Source of the DNA: Phaeobacter cretensis | GTDB lineage: Bacteria > Pseudomonadota > Alphaproteobacteria > Rhodobacterales > Rhodobacteraceae | Direction of reading: 5' to 3' | Assembly: GCF_047372505.1 (NCBI RefSeq) | Contig: NZ_JBKBEU010000001.1 | Location: 1,178,001 to 1,242,000, forward strand | DNA: 64,000 bases | Shown here: piece by piece, positions 7,636 through 16,645 of the stretch | Layout of the letters: every line of letters starts with the position of its first letter | How positions within the stretch are numbered: position 1 is the stretch's first letter | Translations under genes and position numbers: made by a program | The notes under the pieces: model-generated | The model's input: only the letters and a program-made list of their open reading frames with translations | Databases searched by the model: none | Told to the model about the DNA's origin: nothing

Positions 7636-9096
7636 ATGGTTTCCCGCGTCATTCCCGTCCAGTCCTTTGACCTCGTGCTATTTGGCGCGACCGGAGACCT
7701 TGCTCGCCGCAAGATTCTTCCCAGCCTGTTCCACCGCTTCCAGATTGGCCAGTTCTCTGAGGATTGTCGCATCATCGGCACATCGCGCAGCGAGATTGAC
7801 CGGACAGGCTTTCAGGAGATGGTGGCAGACGCCATCCGCACCTATGGCCAACCCGGTGAAACCAGCGACGCGGAAATCACCGCCTTTGTCGAATTGCTGC
7901 ACTACACTGCAGTGGATGCACGCGGCGACAAGGGCTGGCAGGCGCTTGGCGATCTGTTGCGCGATGATGCCATTCGTGCCTTCTACCTATCGGTTGGCCC
8001 CAGCCTGTTCCCCGATATCGCGGGTCGTTTGCGGTCCACCGGGATCGCCACGCCAGATAGCCGTATCGTGTTGGAAAAACCCTTCGGCCATGACCTCGCG
8101 TCGGCGCAGGCGCTAAACGCGGCCCTGCGAGCCAACTTCGAAGAGCACCAGATCTACCGTATCGACCATTACCTCGGCAAAGAGACCGTGCAGAACCTGA
8201 TGGCGCTGCGCTTTGCCAATTCGCTGTTTGAGCCACTGTGGAATTCCTCCCACATTGATCATGTGCAGATCACTGTCGCAGAGAGCATTGGCGTCAAAGG
8301 GCGTGGTGAATACTACGACAAATCCGGTGCCATGCGGGACATGGTGCAGAACCATCTGATGCAGCTCCTGTGCCTCACTGCAATGGAACCGCCTGCGCGC
8401 TTTACCCCCAATGCTGTGCGCGACGAAAAAGTCAAAGTGATTGAGGCGTTGAACCCGGTCTCTCCCGATCAGATTGCACGTGGCCAATACCGTGGAACGC
8501 AGGGCGAGTCCTACCGAGAGCATGCCGACAATCCAGCCAGCACCACCGAAAGCTTCATCGCGATGAAGGTCGAGGTTGCAAACTGGCGATGGGCCGGCAC
8601 GCCGTTTTACCTGCGCACTGGCAAATGCCTGCGCGCGCGTGAATCCGAGATCGCCGTATTCTTTCGCGATCCGCCGCACAATATCTTTGCCGAAGACACC
8701 GGCACTGGCGGCATCAAGGGTAACGTGCTGGTGATCCGCCTGCAACCCGACGAGGGCATTACCCTGCGCACCACCATCAAGGACCCTGGACCGGGCGGAA
8801 TGCGCCTGACCGGGGCCAATCTCGATATGACCTTTGCCGACAGCCTGCCAGAAGCTGGCCGCCCGCAGGATGCTTACGAGCGGCTGATCATGGATGTGAT
8901 CCGAGGCAATCAGACACTGTTCATGCGCGGAGACGAGGTCGAGGCCGCCTGGGCCTGGGCCGACCCGATCATTGCGGGCTGGACCGACGATGGCAACGAT
9001 ACCCCGCAGCCCTATGATCCCGGCAGCTCCGGGCCAGAGGACGCATTGCTGCTGATGCACCGCGACAACCGGCGCTGGCGCGGCATCGGCTCCTGA
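7636..9096 (+). CDS. zwf: Glucose-6-phosphate 1-dehydrogenase
   Basis: Oxidises glucose-6-phosphate to 6-phosphogluconolactone with NADP or NAD. It is the entry to the Entner-Doudoroff and oxidative pentose-phosphate routes. It has 486 residues, the usual length. The dinucleotide loop VLFGATGDLARRKILP is at residues 14-29. The active-site motif RIDHYLGKE is at 175-183, with its His and Lys. EKPFGHDL is also conserved. An AGAGAGAG run precedes the ATG. It lies between pgi and edd. No 6-phosphogluconolactonase gene is present, although pgl often follows zwf. Confidence 0.97.
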   Translation: MVSRVIPVQSFDLVLFGATGDLARRKILPSLFHRFQIGQFSEDCRIIGTSRSEIDRTGFQEMVADAIRTYGQPGETSDAEITAFVELLHYTAVDARGDKGWQALGDLLRDDAIRAFYLSVGPSLFPDIAGRLRSTGIATPDSRIVLEKPFGHDLASAQALNAALRANFEEHQIYRIDHYLGKETVQNLMALRFANSLFEPLWNSSHIDHVQITVAESIGVKGRGEYYDKSGAMRDMVQNHLMQLLCLTAMEPPARFTPNAVRDEKVKVIEALNPVSPDQIARGQYRGTQGESYREHADNPASTTESFIAMKVEVANWRWAGTPFYLRTGKCLRARESEIAVFFRDPPHNIFAEDTGTGGIKGNVLVIRLQPDEGITLRTTIKDPGPGGMRLTGANLDMTFADSLPEAGRPQDAYERLIMDVIRGNQTLFMRGDEVEAAWAWADPIIAGWTDDGNDTPQPYDPGSSGPEDALLLMHRDNRRWRGIGS

Positions 9097-9181
9097 TTAT
9101 GGCCACGGCATTCCATCCGAGCCTAAGCGCCACCGATATGAACCAACCAAACCGGCACCTGACGACTGAAAGAGGCACCCG

Positions 9182-11005
9182 ATGCGTTTGAACAAAACAC
9201 TCCGAGACGTCACAGACCGAATTATTGCCCGCAGCGCTAAACCTCGCGCGGCCTACCTAGACCGGATGCGCGCCGCCAAGGGCAAAGGCCCTGCTCGCGC
9301 ACACTTGTCCTGTAGTGGGCAGGCGCATGCCTACGCAGCCGCTGGTGAGGATCAGATGCCGCTGGCCGAAGGCACCGCCGGGCATCTTGGCATCATCACC
9401 GCCTACAATGACATGCTGTCCGCGCATCAGCCATTTGAAACATATCCGCACCTGATCCGTGACGCTGTGCGCCGGGTTGGCGGTACGGCACAGGTAGCCG
9501 GCGGCGTGCCGGCCATGTGCGATGGCGTCACCCAAGGCGAGGCCGGGATGGAGCTCAGCCTGTTTTCCCGCGACACTATCGCGATGGCCACAGGCGTTGC
9601 GCTTAGCCACAACGTTTTTGACGCTGCCGTGTATCTCGGCGTCTGCGACAAGATCGTGCCAGGTCTGGTGATCGGCGCACAGGTCTTCGGCCACTTGCCC
9701 TCGGTCTTTTTGCCTGCAGGTCCGATGACCAGCGGACTGGCAAATGATGAGAAGGCTCAGATCCGCCAGAAGTTCGCTGCAGGAGAAATCGGTCGGGATG
9801 AGCTGCTGAAAGCAGAGATGGCTGCGTACCACGGCCCAGGCACCTGCACGTTCTATGGCACCGCCAATTCCAACCAGATGCTGATGGAATTCATGGGGCT
9901 GCACCTGCCCGGCTCCAGCTTCGTCAATCCCGGCACCGACATGCGCGCTGCCCTGACTGAGGAAGGTGCCCGCCGCGCGCTGGCACTCAGCGCGCTTGGC
10001 AATGATTACACACCAGTCTGCGATATCCTGGATGAGCGCGCCTATGTCAACGGCATCGTTGGGCTGATGACCACCGGTGGCTCTACAAATCTACTGATCC
10101 ACTTGATCGCTATGGCGCGCACCGGTGGTATCATTTTGGACTGGCAGGATTTTTCCGATCTCTCGGATGTGGTGCCGCTGCTGGCGCGGGTCTATCCTAA
10201 CGGTTTGGCCGACGTGAACCACTTCCACGCCGCTGGCGGTCTGGGCTATGTAATCGGCCAGCTCCTGAATTCCGGCCACCTGCACGCAGATACCAAGACC
10301 GTGGCGGGCACCGGGCTGGAACGCTACACCGCCGAACCCTTCCTCACCGGCGAGGGTCTGGTGTGGAAACCGGGTTCTGGCGAAAGCCTTAACGAAAAGA
10401 TCCTGCGTCCTGCCTCAGAACCATTCCAGTCCACCGGTGGCCTTGCGCGCCTATCAGGCAACCTTGGCACCGGGGTGATGAAAATCTCCGCCGTCGCCGA
10501 AGAACACCGCGTGGTTGAGGCCCCTGCCCGCATCTTCCATGATCAGGACGAGGCCAAAGCTGCCTTTAAGGCTGGTGAACTGGACACAGGCGATGTTGTC
10601 ATTGTTGTGCGTTTTCAGGGGCCCAAAGCAAACGGGATGCCTGAACTACACTCAATGACGCCCTTCCTTGGCATTATGCAGGGCCGTGGCCAAAAGGTGG
10701 CTCTGGTCACGGACGGACGTATGTCAGGAGCTTCTGGAAAGATCCCGTCCGCCATCCATGTGGTGCCAGAGGCTCTTGATGGAGGCCCCATCTCCAAACT
10801 GCGCGATGGTGATATCGTCCGCGTCGACGCCGTTGCTGGCACGCTGGAGGTTATCGCTGAAGGCTTTGATAGCCGCGCGTCTGTGGTCGCAGATCTCTCA
10901 TCCTATCAACATGGCACCGGTCGCGAGATGTTCGCACTATTTCGCAATGCCGTCACTTCTGCCGATACCGGCGCAACCGTATTCTCGACTCTGATCGGAG
11001 ACTGA
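9182..11005 (+). CDS. edd: Phosphogluconate dehydratase
   Basis: Dehydrates 6-phosphogluconate to 2-keto-3-deoxy-6-phosphogluconate, the first dedicated Entner-Doudoroff step. It belongs to the IlvD/Edd iron-sulfur dehydratase family and has 607 residues, as expected. Seen are AYNDMLSAHQPFETYP, VPAMCDGVTQGEAGMELS, GVCDKIVPGL and GTCTFYGTANSNQM, which carry the cluster-ligand cysteines, plus GLMTTGGSTNLLIHL and the C-terminal TDGRMSGASGKIP. AGAGG lies before the ATG. The family splits into Edd, IlvD and sugar-acid dehydratases. The neighbours zwf and eda, and the length, support Edd. Confidence 0.96.
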   Translation: MRLNKTLRDVTDRIIARSAKPRAAYLDRMRAAKGKGPARAHLSCSGQAHAYAAAGEDQMPLAEGTAGHLGIITAYNDMLSAHQPFETYPHLIRDAVRRVGGTAQVAGGVPAMCDGVTQGEAGMELSLFSRDTIAMATGVALSHNVFDAAVYLGVCDKIVPGLVIGAQVFGHLPSVFLPAGPMTSGLANDEKAQIRQKFAAGEIGRDELLKAEMAAYHGPGTCTFYGTANSNQMLMEFMGLHLPGSSFVNPGTDMRAALTEEGARRALALSALGNDYTPVCDILDERAYVNGIVGLMTTGGSTNLLIHLIAMARTGGIILDWQDFSDLSDVVPLLARVYPNGLADVNHFHAAGGLGYVIGQLLNSGHLHADTKTVAGTGLERYTAEPFLTGEGLVWKPGSGESLNEKILRPASEPFQSTGGLARLSGNLGTGVMKISAVAEEHRVVEAPARIFHDQDEAKAAFKAGELDTGDVVIVVRFQGPKANGMPELHSMTPFLGIMQGRGQKVALVTDGRMSGASGKIPSAIHVVPEALDGGPISKLRDGDIVRVDAVAGTLEVIAEGFDSRASVVADLSSYQHGTGREMFALFRNAVTSADTGATVFSTLIGD

Positions 11006-11008
11006 CAC

Positions 11009-11656
11009 ATGGCCATTACACCAAAGGGCGCCAGCGCCCGCAACCGCGAAACTTGCCAACTGGCTCCTATCGTACCGGTGCTGGTTGTACATGATGTCGC
11101 CCATGCCCGCCCCCTCGCAGAAGCTCTGGTTGCAGGCGGCCTGCCCGCACTAGAAGTCACCCTGCGCACCCCAGCGGCCCTTGATGTGATCGCCGAAATG
11201 GCCAAGGTCAAAGGCGGCATTGTCGGGGCCGGAACCCTAGTCACGCCAGAGGATGTTACAAAATCCGTAGCCGCAGGTGCACAATTCGGCGTCTCCCCTG
11301 GGGCGACGGATATGCTACTGGACGCCTGCGAGGCTGCAGGTCTGCCGATGCTACCCGGTGCAGCCACTGCATCCGAGGCAATGCGCCTTCTGGAACGCGG
11401 CTATGATATGCTGAAGTTCTTCCCCGCCGAAGCCTCTGGCGGTGCGCCTGCGCTGAAGGCAATCGGCGCACCGCTGCCCCAGATCAGCTTCTGCCCAACC
11501 GGCGGCGTCAGCCCGGACAATGCTCGAAGCTACCTGTCACTGCCCAATGTGGTTTGCGCTGGCGGCAGCTGGGTCGCCCCGGCCGATCTTGTCGAAGCAG
11601 GCGATTGGGAGGCTATCCGAGATCTCGCCCGCGCTGCCAGCCAACTGCCACGCTGA
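11009..11656 (+). CDS. eda: KDPG aldolase (2-keto-3-deoxy-6-phosphogluconate aldolase)
   Basis: Cleaves KDPG to pyruvate and glyceraldehyde-3-phosphate, the last Entner-Doudoroff step. It has 215 residues, the normal size. It shows the class I aldolase features: Glu49 in LEVTLRT, GAGTLVTPE, and the Schiff-base Lys136 in MLKFFPAEA, then phosphate-binding CPTGGV. GGAG precedes the ATG, three bases after the edd stop. A strong hairpin terminator follows at 11743-11772. KHG aldolase activity is also common in this family, but the operon fixes the main role. Confidence 0.96.
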   Translation: MAITPKGASARNRETCQLAPIVPVLVVHDVAHARPLAEALVAGGLPALEVTLRTPAALDVIAEMAKVKGGIVGAGTLVTPEDVTKSVAAGAQFGVSPGATDMLLDACEAAGLPMLPGAATASEAMRLLERGYDMLKFFPAEASGGAPALKAIGAPLPQISFCPTGGVSPDNARSYLSLPNVVCAGGSWVAPADLVEAGDWEAIRDLARAASQLPR

Positions 11657-11742
11657 ACGTCAGAGCTCGCTACAGAAGCTGTTCCACAGAATATTAGCGG
11701 ATTGGCCTCATACACCTTTTGGATTCATCACTTCATACAAAG

Positions 11743-11772
11743 ACGCCGCCCCGGCATATCGCAGGGCGGCGT
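11743..11772. terminator. Bidirectional rho-independent terminator between eda and frk
   Basis: A 9-base perfect stem, ACGCCGCCC (11743-11751) with GGGCGGCGT (11764-11772), has a 12-base loop and short T runs on either side. It lies between two convergent operons and can stop both. Confidence 0.7.
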
Positions 11773-11821
11773 TTCCATGTGACAAGTTCCGACCTTGCTG
11801 AAGGCAAGAACAGGCCTGCCC

Positions 11822-12793
11822 TCAACCGACAAGCTCCGCACGCCACGGCGGATTAGCCCCCGGACGCGAGACGGTAACAGCGGCGACATGCGCACCGTAT
11901 CCAAGACACCCGCGCAGTTGCTCCGGATCAATCTCACCACTTGCGGCGTCTGCCAATACGCCCGCCTCACTAGCAGCAGCAAGAAAACCTGCGTTGAATG
12001 TGTCTCCCGCGCCCACTGTATCGACCACCTCAGCAGCTTGCGCCGGAACCTCTACCGTAGGGCCCGACCGCAAGAACCCTTTGGCCCCTTTGCTACCTAG
12101 CGTGAGAATCACAAGGCCGGGGCCTTGGCCTGCCTCATGCTTAAGGATCTGCTGGATTTTTTCTTCAATCGGCGCATTGCCGGGATAAATCCAGTTGAGA
12201 TCCTCATCGGACACTTTAACGATCCCAGCTGTAGCAATCATCGCTGTCAGGCGCTGGCGGTAGACGACCTCATCTGTGGCAAAACCAGCCCTTACATTGG
12301 GATCAATCATAATGATCCGCTCGCCCTTCTCGCGTACGGCCAGTTTGGCATAGGCCTCTGCAGCCGCACCGTTGCACAGGGATATACCTCCAAAAAACAA
12401 CGCACTAACATTGTCAGGCAATTCAGGCAAACGCTCCGGGCGCAGGTTGGCCCCGGCAGAGTTTTCGTCAAAGAAATGATATTCCGCGTGGCCATCCTTC
12501 AGATGCACAAATGCCAGCGTTGTTGGTTGATCGGAGACCTCCGCAAAACCGGGATCAACATTCGAGGCCTTAAGCGCCGATATCAATTGCCTCCCAAACA
12601 GATCTCGCGACAGGCCCGAAAACAAACCGGTTTCCTGACCCAGCCGCCCCAACGCAACCGACGTATTGAAGACGGCGCCGCCGCAATGGGGCACAAAACC
12701 CATTTGCGCATCTGCACCGTCTTTAGCCTTTTCAGCATCCGTAACTGGCGTTGGTATCATGTCGATCAACGCCTCTCCACAACACAGGATCAT
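11822..12793 (-). CDS. frk: Fructokinase (PfkB/ribokinase family)
   Basis: Phosphorylates fructose to fructose-6-phosphate with ATP, which Pgi can then use. It has 323 residues. It begins MILCCGEALIDMIP, the PfkB N-terminus, with GGAVFNTSVALGRLG next. The C-terminal signature DTVGAGDTFNAGFLAA carries the catalytic base Asp. The ATG at 12793 overlaps the frcK stop (ATGA) and has AAAGGA upstream. A longer in-frame start at 12919 would add cysteine-rich sequence that belongs to the frcK region. It is the last gene of frcB-frcC-frcA-frcK-frk, so the cluster both imports and phosphorylates the sugar. Other PfkB kinases are possible, but context favours fructose. Confidence 0.93.
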   Translation of the reverse strand: MILCCGEALIDMIPTPVTDAEKAKDGADAQMGFVPHCGGAVFNTSVALGRLGQETGLFSGLSRDLFGRQLISALKASNVDPGFAEVSDQPTTLAFVHLKDGHAEYHFFDENSAGANLRPERLPELPDNVSALFFGGISLCNGAAAEAYAKLAVREKGERIIMIDPNVRAGFATDEVVYRQRLTAMIATAGIVKVSDEDLNWIYPGNAPIEEKIQQILKHEAGQGPGLVILTLGSKGAKGFLRSGPTVEVPAQAAEVVDTVGAGDTFNAGFLAAASEAGVLADAASGEIDPEQLRGCLGYGAHVAAVTVSRPGANPPWRAELVG

Positions 12794-13434
12794 ATCGCCT
12801 GTCCTTTCCAAATCACATCTGCAGGCAGGGCAGCAGCAGCAACCCGATCCACATTGGCCATGTCGTTGCCCTCGGCCCTTGCCTCTGCTTCGACATCGCT
12901 CAGACCATACGCCTGCCAACGGGCGACAAGGCGTGCCCGCAATTCCTCACGTGGAACATCTATCTGCATAGAGAGATCCCACAACGCCGCAAGATCACGC
13001 CAGCCTGGGGCATCAAACATCAGGTAATTGCCCTCAATAACGGCAATCTCAACACCCGCATGCAAGCGCGCGGCACCCGCGATGGCCATGTCCTGCGCGC
13101 GGTCGAACAGAGGGTAGACCACCTCCTCTTCAATCGCGATCGCCGCGACCAAGCGCTGAAATCCCGCTGCATCGAAACTCTCTGGCGCGCCTTTCCTGGC
13201 CAGCAAATTCATCTCCGACAGCAACCGATTGTCCAGATGGAAGCCATCCATAGGCACCACCGCAGCTGAACTACCGTTGGCGCAAAGCGCTTGTACCAAC
13301 AGTTCTGCCAAGGTGGATTTACCGCTGCCCGGAGCGCCCGCCACCGCTACCAGACGCCGCGACCGCCCGTCGGCGATGGGCAGCGCCTGCACGGCCGCTA
13401 CCAGATCAGCCAGGTATTTCATCTCAGCACTCAT
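12790..13434 (-). CDS. frcK: FrcK-like P-loop kinase of the fructose transport operon
   Basis: A P-loop kinase-like protein of 214 residues in the uridine kinase/PanK/phosphoribulokinase group. Walker A is VAGAPGSGKSTLAE near residue 35. VPMDGFHLDN and EGNYLMFDAPGW match kinases of this group that act on nucleosides or pantothenate. In the Sinorhizobium frcBCAK operon, frcK sits at the same place; its exact reaction is, as far as I know, unsettled. The ATG at 13434 overlaps the frcA stop (ATGA at 13431-13434), so translation is coupled. The next gene, frk, is a true fructokinase, so FrcK is unlikely to be the main fructose kinase here. Confidence 0.82.
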   Translation of the reverse strand: MSAEMKYLADLVAAVQALPIADGRSRRLVAVAGAPGSGKSTLAELLVQALCANGSSAAVVPMDGFHLDNRLLSEMNLLARKGAPESFDAAGFQRLVAAIAIEEEVVYPLFDRAQDMAIAGAARLHAGVEIAVIEGNYLMFDAPGWRDLAALWDLSMQIDVPREELRARLVARWQAYGLSDVEAEARAEGNDMANVDRVAAAALPADVIWKGQAI

Positions 13435-14207
13435 GCCGCCGTCAGTTCCCCGGTCGGCTCCTGCGCACCGGTCATATAGGCAACCGCGTCTGACATGCTG
13501 TGTTGTTTGGGATCGATCACACACAGCCGCTTGCCCAACCGGTGCACGTGGATGCGATCCGCGACCTCAAACACATGGGGCATATTGTGGCTGATAAGGA
13601 TGATCGGAATGCCCCGGGACCTTACATCCTGAATGAGCTCCAGCACTCTTCGGCTTTCTTTCACCCCGAGCGCAGCCGTAGGTTCATCCAGGATGATTAC
13701 CTTGGAGCCGAAAGCCGCCGCCCGTGCCACGGCCACGCCCTGACGCTGGCCACCTGACAGGGTTTCAACTGCCTGATTGATGTTCTGGATCGTCGCCAAC
13801 CCCAGCTCGTTCAGCTTGTCACGGGCGATCTGCTCCATCTGGGCTCGATCCAATTGCCGCAATAGGCTGCCACGCCAGCCGGGTTTGCGCAGCTCCCGCC
13901 CCATGAACATATTGTCGGCAATCGAGAGCGCCGGCGACATCGCAAGCGTTTGATAGACAGTCTCGATCCCTTCTTTACGCGCATCAATCGGCGTATTGAA
14001 CTGGACCTGACGCCCCTCAAGCCAGACCTCTCCGGCATCGGGGATAACAGCGCCAGAGATGGCCTTGATCAGAGAGGATTTCCCGGCCCCATTGTCGCCA
14101 ATCACGGCCAGGATCTCCCCCGGCATCAGATCAAAATCGCAATGATCAAGCGCAGTCACACGCCCATAACGCTTGACCAGACCTCGGGCTTTTAAAATAG
14201 GTTCCAT
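13431..14207 (-). CDS. frcA: Fructose ABC transporter ATP-binding protein
   Basis: CUT2-family ATPase with a single nucleotide-binding domain, 258 residues, as in FrcA (the ribose-type RbsA has two). Walker A is GDNGAGKSS, the Q-loop region is VYQTLAMSPALSIADNMF, signature LSGGQRQGVAVARA, Walker B VIILDEPTAALG and switch His in ILISHNMPHVFEVAD. The start at 14207 shares one base with the frcC stop (TGATG). A longer frame upstream only reads through frcC. The C-terminal HVHRLGKRLCVI is typical of these sugar ATPases. It sits between frcC and frcK. Confidence 0.93.
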   Translation of the reverse strand: MEPILKARGLVKRYGRVTALDHCDFDLMPGEILAVIGDNGAGKSSLIKAISGAVIPDAGEVWLEGRQVQFNTPIDARKEGIETVYQTLAMSPALSIADNMFMGRELRKPGWRGSLLRQLDRAQMEQIARDKLNELGLATIQNINQAVETLSGGQRQGVAVARAAAFGSKVIILDEPTAALGVKESRRVLELIQDVRSRGIPIILISHNMPHVFEVADRIHVHRLGKRLCVIDPKQHSMSDAVAYMTGAQEPTGELTAA

Positions 14208-15268
14208 CAGACCGACACCTTTCTGATCCACTGATCCACCGCCACTGCGGCAATAATAAGAAGACCAATCAGCAAATAGGTCCACTGCGCGTCCGCCCCC
14301 AATAGACGCAAGCCAAGGGTGAAAACCCCCACGATCAATGCGCCAAAGAATGTGCCCAGGATTGAGCCGCGTCCGCCAAACAATGAGATGCCCCCGATCA
14401 CCACAGCTGTGATGCTCTCGATATTGGCCAATTGCCCGGACGTCGGCGAAACTGATCCGATACGCCCAATCATGGCCCATCCCGCAAAAGCGCAGATCAA
14501 CCCCGACAGCATATAGACCGAGATCAGCACGCGAGTGACCTTAACCCCGGACAGCTCGGCTGCTTCAGGGTCGTCACCTACGGCATAGACGTGTCGTCCC
14601 CACGCTGTATGGCGCAGCACATATGCCAAGAGCAGCACCAGGATCACCATGAAAATCACACCATAGGTGAACACTGCCCCACCGATTTTTATCTTTTCAC
14701 CAAATAGTTGCAGCAGTGGTGCCTCGGCAGCAATTGACTGGCTACGGATTGTTTCATTCGCGGAATAGAGAAAATTCGTAGCCAGTACGATCTGCCACAT
14801 ACCCAGTGTCACGATAAACGGTGGCAATTTCATCCGCGCGACCAACCAGCCATTGATAAAACCGCAGAGCGTACCGCAGATCATGCCAGCGGCCACGGCA
14901 ACCTCCACAGGCAGACCATAGCGAAAGGTAAACTGCCCCATTACAACTGACGACAGCACCATGATGGCTCCAACCGACAGGTCAATACCTGCTGTGAGGA
15001 TCACCAGCGACTGCGCACAGGCCACAATACCAACAATCCCAACTTGCTGCAGGATCAGAGTCAACGCAAAGGGCGAGAAAAACTTGCTGCCCAGCAGCAG
15101 CCCGAACACGATCACCGAGAGGACCAGCACAATCAACGGCACCAGTGACGGTGTCACATGCAAAAGATGCTGCAATCGGCTGATCAAGGAGGTCTCTCCC
15201 TGATCAAAATCCGCTACGGCCTCGGGGCTGCCGCTGGCAGCCGCTTCAAAGCTTTGTGGCGTAGTCAT
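14207..15268 (-). CDS. frcC: Fructose ABC transporter permease
   Basis: CUT2 membrane subunit (BPD_transp_2 family), 353 residues with about nine hydrophobic segments starting near residue 42 (VTPSLVPLIVLVLSVIVFG). Family motifs are LVILTAGIDLSVGAIMVLS, GWLVARMKLPPFIVTLGM and, on the cytoplasmic side, YAVGDDPEAAELSGVKV, followed by GGISLFGGRGSILGTFFGAL. The ATG at 15268 follows GGAG. A 189-base gap containing a hairpin separates it from frcB. Confidence 0.93.
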   Translation of the reverse strand: MTTPQSFEAAASGSPEAVADFDQGETSLISRLQHLLHVTPSLVPLIVLVLSVIVFGLLLGSKFFSPFALTLILQQVGIVGIVACAQSLVILTAGIDLSVGAIMVLSSVVMGQFTFRYGLPVEVAVAAGMICGTLCGFINGWLVARMKLPPFIVTLGMWQIVLATNFLYSANETIRSQSIAAEAPLLQLFGEKIKIGGAVFTYGVIFMVILVLLLAYVLRHTAWGRHVYAVGDDPEAAELSGVKVTRVLISVYMLSGLICAFAGWAMIGRIGSVSPTSGQLANIESITAVVIGGISLFGGRGSILGTFFGALIVGVFTLGLRLLGADAQWTYLLIGLLIIAAVAVDQWIRKVSV

Positions 15269-15353
15269 ATCTATCTCCGTAAATCCGGCATCCGGTCGGG
15301 CATCACGGCCCCGCTCCAGGAAAAACTGCGAACAGGTTCGCATCGGTACAAAA

Positions 15354-15375
15354 GGGGCGATGTTGCCACCGCCCC
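15354..15375 (-). terminator. Partial terminator/attenuator between frcB and frcC
   Basis: On the minus strand GGGGCG, a 10-base loop and CGCCCC are followed by TTTT. This looks like a leaky terminator after the binding-protein gene. It would leave frcB transcripts in excess over the transporter subunits. Confidence 0.5.
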
Positions 15376-15457
15376 CTGATGATAGCACCACCGCGGTACC
15401 TATTGTTAACTCTCGGGGACTGATCTTGGGTCGACCACTATAGGCCACCGCGTAGGG

Positions 15458-16474
15458 TCATCCCCAGCAGAGGTTGGTGCCCTCAGCAGTGTCGATGCTT
15501 TCAACGCCCTCTGTCGGCTGGTCCGTGACCAGCGCCACACCAGTGTCAAAAAACGCCTTGCCAGGAGTTGGCTCTGGTTTCTCGCCGGTTGTCGCCCAAG
15601 TGTTGATCGCCTCAATGCCCTTTGACGCCATCAAGAGCGGGTACTGCTGCGAGGTCGCACCAATCACGCCGTCTTTGATGTTCTGAACACCGGGGCAACC
15701 ACCATCGACCGAAACAATCAGCACGTCGTTTTCACGTCCGATTGACTTCAACGCCTCATAGGCACCAGCGGCGGCAGGCTCGTTGATAGTATAGACCACA
15801 TTGATCATAGGATCTTTGGCCAGCAGGTTCTCCATCGCGCGGCGACCACCTTCTTCATGTCCTGAGGTGACATCATTGCCAACAATGCGTGCGTCGGTTT
15901 CATCGCCCCATTTGTTGGGATCGCCAAGATCAATGCCGAACCCCTGAAGGAAGCCCTGATCGCGCAGCACCCCCACAGTAGGCTGACTAACCGCCAGATC
16001 CAGCATGGCGATTTTGGCATTCGCGGCCTCATCACCAAGGCTTGCGGCAGCCCATTTTCCGATTAGCTCACCAGCCAGGAAATTATCGGTGGCAAAGGTC
16101 GCGTCGGCGGCGTCAATCGGATCCAGTGGCGTATCCAATGCAATCACCACAAGCCCAGCGTCCCGTGCTTGCTGAACCGCAGGCACAATTGACGATGTGT
16201 CCGAAGGGGTCAGCAGAATACCCTTTGCCCCGTCAGCAATACAGGTCTCAATCGCGGCGACCTGTGTCTCGTGGTCACCGTCTACCTTCCCGGCAAAGCT
16301 CTTAAGCGTCATGCCCAGCTCCGCGGCCTTAGCCTCGGCACCTTCCTTCATTTTGACGAAGAACGGGTTGGTATCGGTTTTTGTAATCAGGCAAGCGGTA
16401 ACGCCCTCTGCAGCAAATGTGGTGCCGGTCATAGCGGCAAATCCAATAGCGGTACCCAATAGCAATTTCTTCAT
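15458..16474 (-). CDS. frcB: Fructose ABC transporter periplasmic binding protein
   Basis: Ribose/fructose-type binding protein (peripla_BP_4), 338 residues. The signal peptide MKKLLLGTAIGFAAMTGTTFA is cut before AEGVTACL. The fold shows KTDTNPFFVKMKEGAEAKA, KGILLTPSDTSSIVPAVQQA and VIALDTPLDP, all usual in FrcB-like proteins. A strong ribosome site, GAGGGAGG, precedes the ATG at 16474. A frame open further upstream overlaps the promoter region and frcR and is not likely used. frcR is divergent, and the shared gap holds an inverted repeat. Ribose, mannose or allulose would also fit the family, but the kinase at the end of the operon favours fructose. Confidence 0.92.
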   Translation of the reverse strand: MKKLLLGTAIGFAAMTGTTFAAEGVTACLITKTDTNPFFVKMKEGAEAKAAELGMTLKSFAGKVDGDHETQVAAIETCIADGAKGILLTPSDTSSIVPAVQQARDAGLVVIALDTPLDPIDAADATFATDNFLAGELIGKWAAASLGDEAANAKIAMLDLAVSQPTVGVLRDQGFLQGFGIDLGDPNKWGDETDARIVGNDVTSGHEEGGRRAMENLLAKDPMINVVYTINEPAAAGAYEALKSIGRENDVLIVSVDGGCPGVQNIKDGVIGATSQQYPLLMASKGIEAINTWATTGEKPEPTPGKAFFDTGVALVTDQPTEGVESIDTAEGTNLCWG

Positions 16475-16567
16475 GATGTCCTCCCTCAGCATCACAATGA
16501 ATACAATAAACAGGACGGGCTGGCCGTCATGTCGCCCACAGAGAGCCGTGATTCTAGTCTCCCTGTC

Positions 16568-16592
16568 AATAAGTAAATCAACTTGACTTATT
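16568..16592. promoter_or_regulatory. Operator-like inverted repeat between frcB and frcR
   Basis: Arms AATAAGT (16568-16574) and ACTTATT (16586-16592) are perfect inverted copies 11 bases apart, with further partial symmetry inside. TTGACA lies at 16564-16569 on the minus strand and overlaps the left arm, so binding could block frcB transcription. ROK repressors such as NagC use AT-rich palindromes of this general size. FrcR is the likely binder (inference). Confidence 0.55.
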
Positions 16593-16645
16593 AAAGCGAT
16601 ATCCGCACTTTTCAATAATCTCAAAGCGTGATTAGGGTCAGCCGC

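Noticed and set aside
9099..9191. 30-codon ORF in the zwf-edd gap that overlaps the edd start
   Set aside because: Unlike the three reported small ORFs, it has no ribosome site before its ATG and its stop runs 10 bases into edd.
12125..13027. 300-codon plus-strand frame opposite frk and frcK
   Set aside because: It is antisense to two well-matched kinase genes, has no ribosome site and gives a His/Arg/Gln-rich product with no fold-like pattern. It is a codon shadow.
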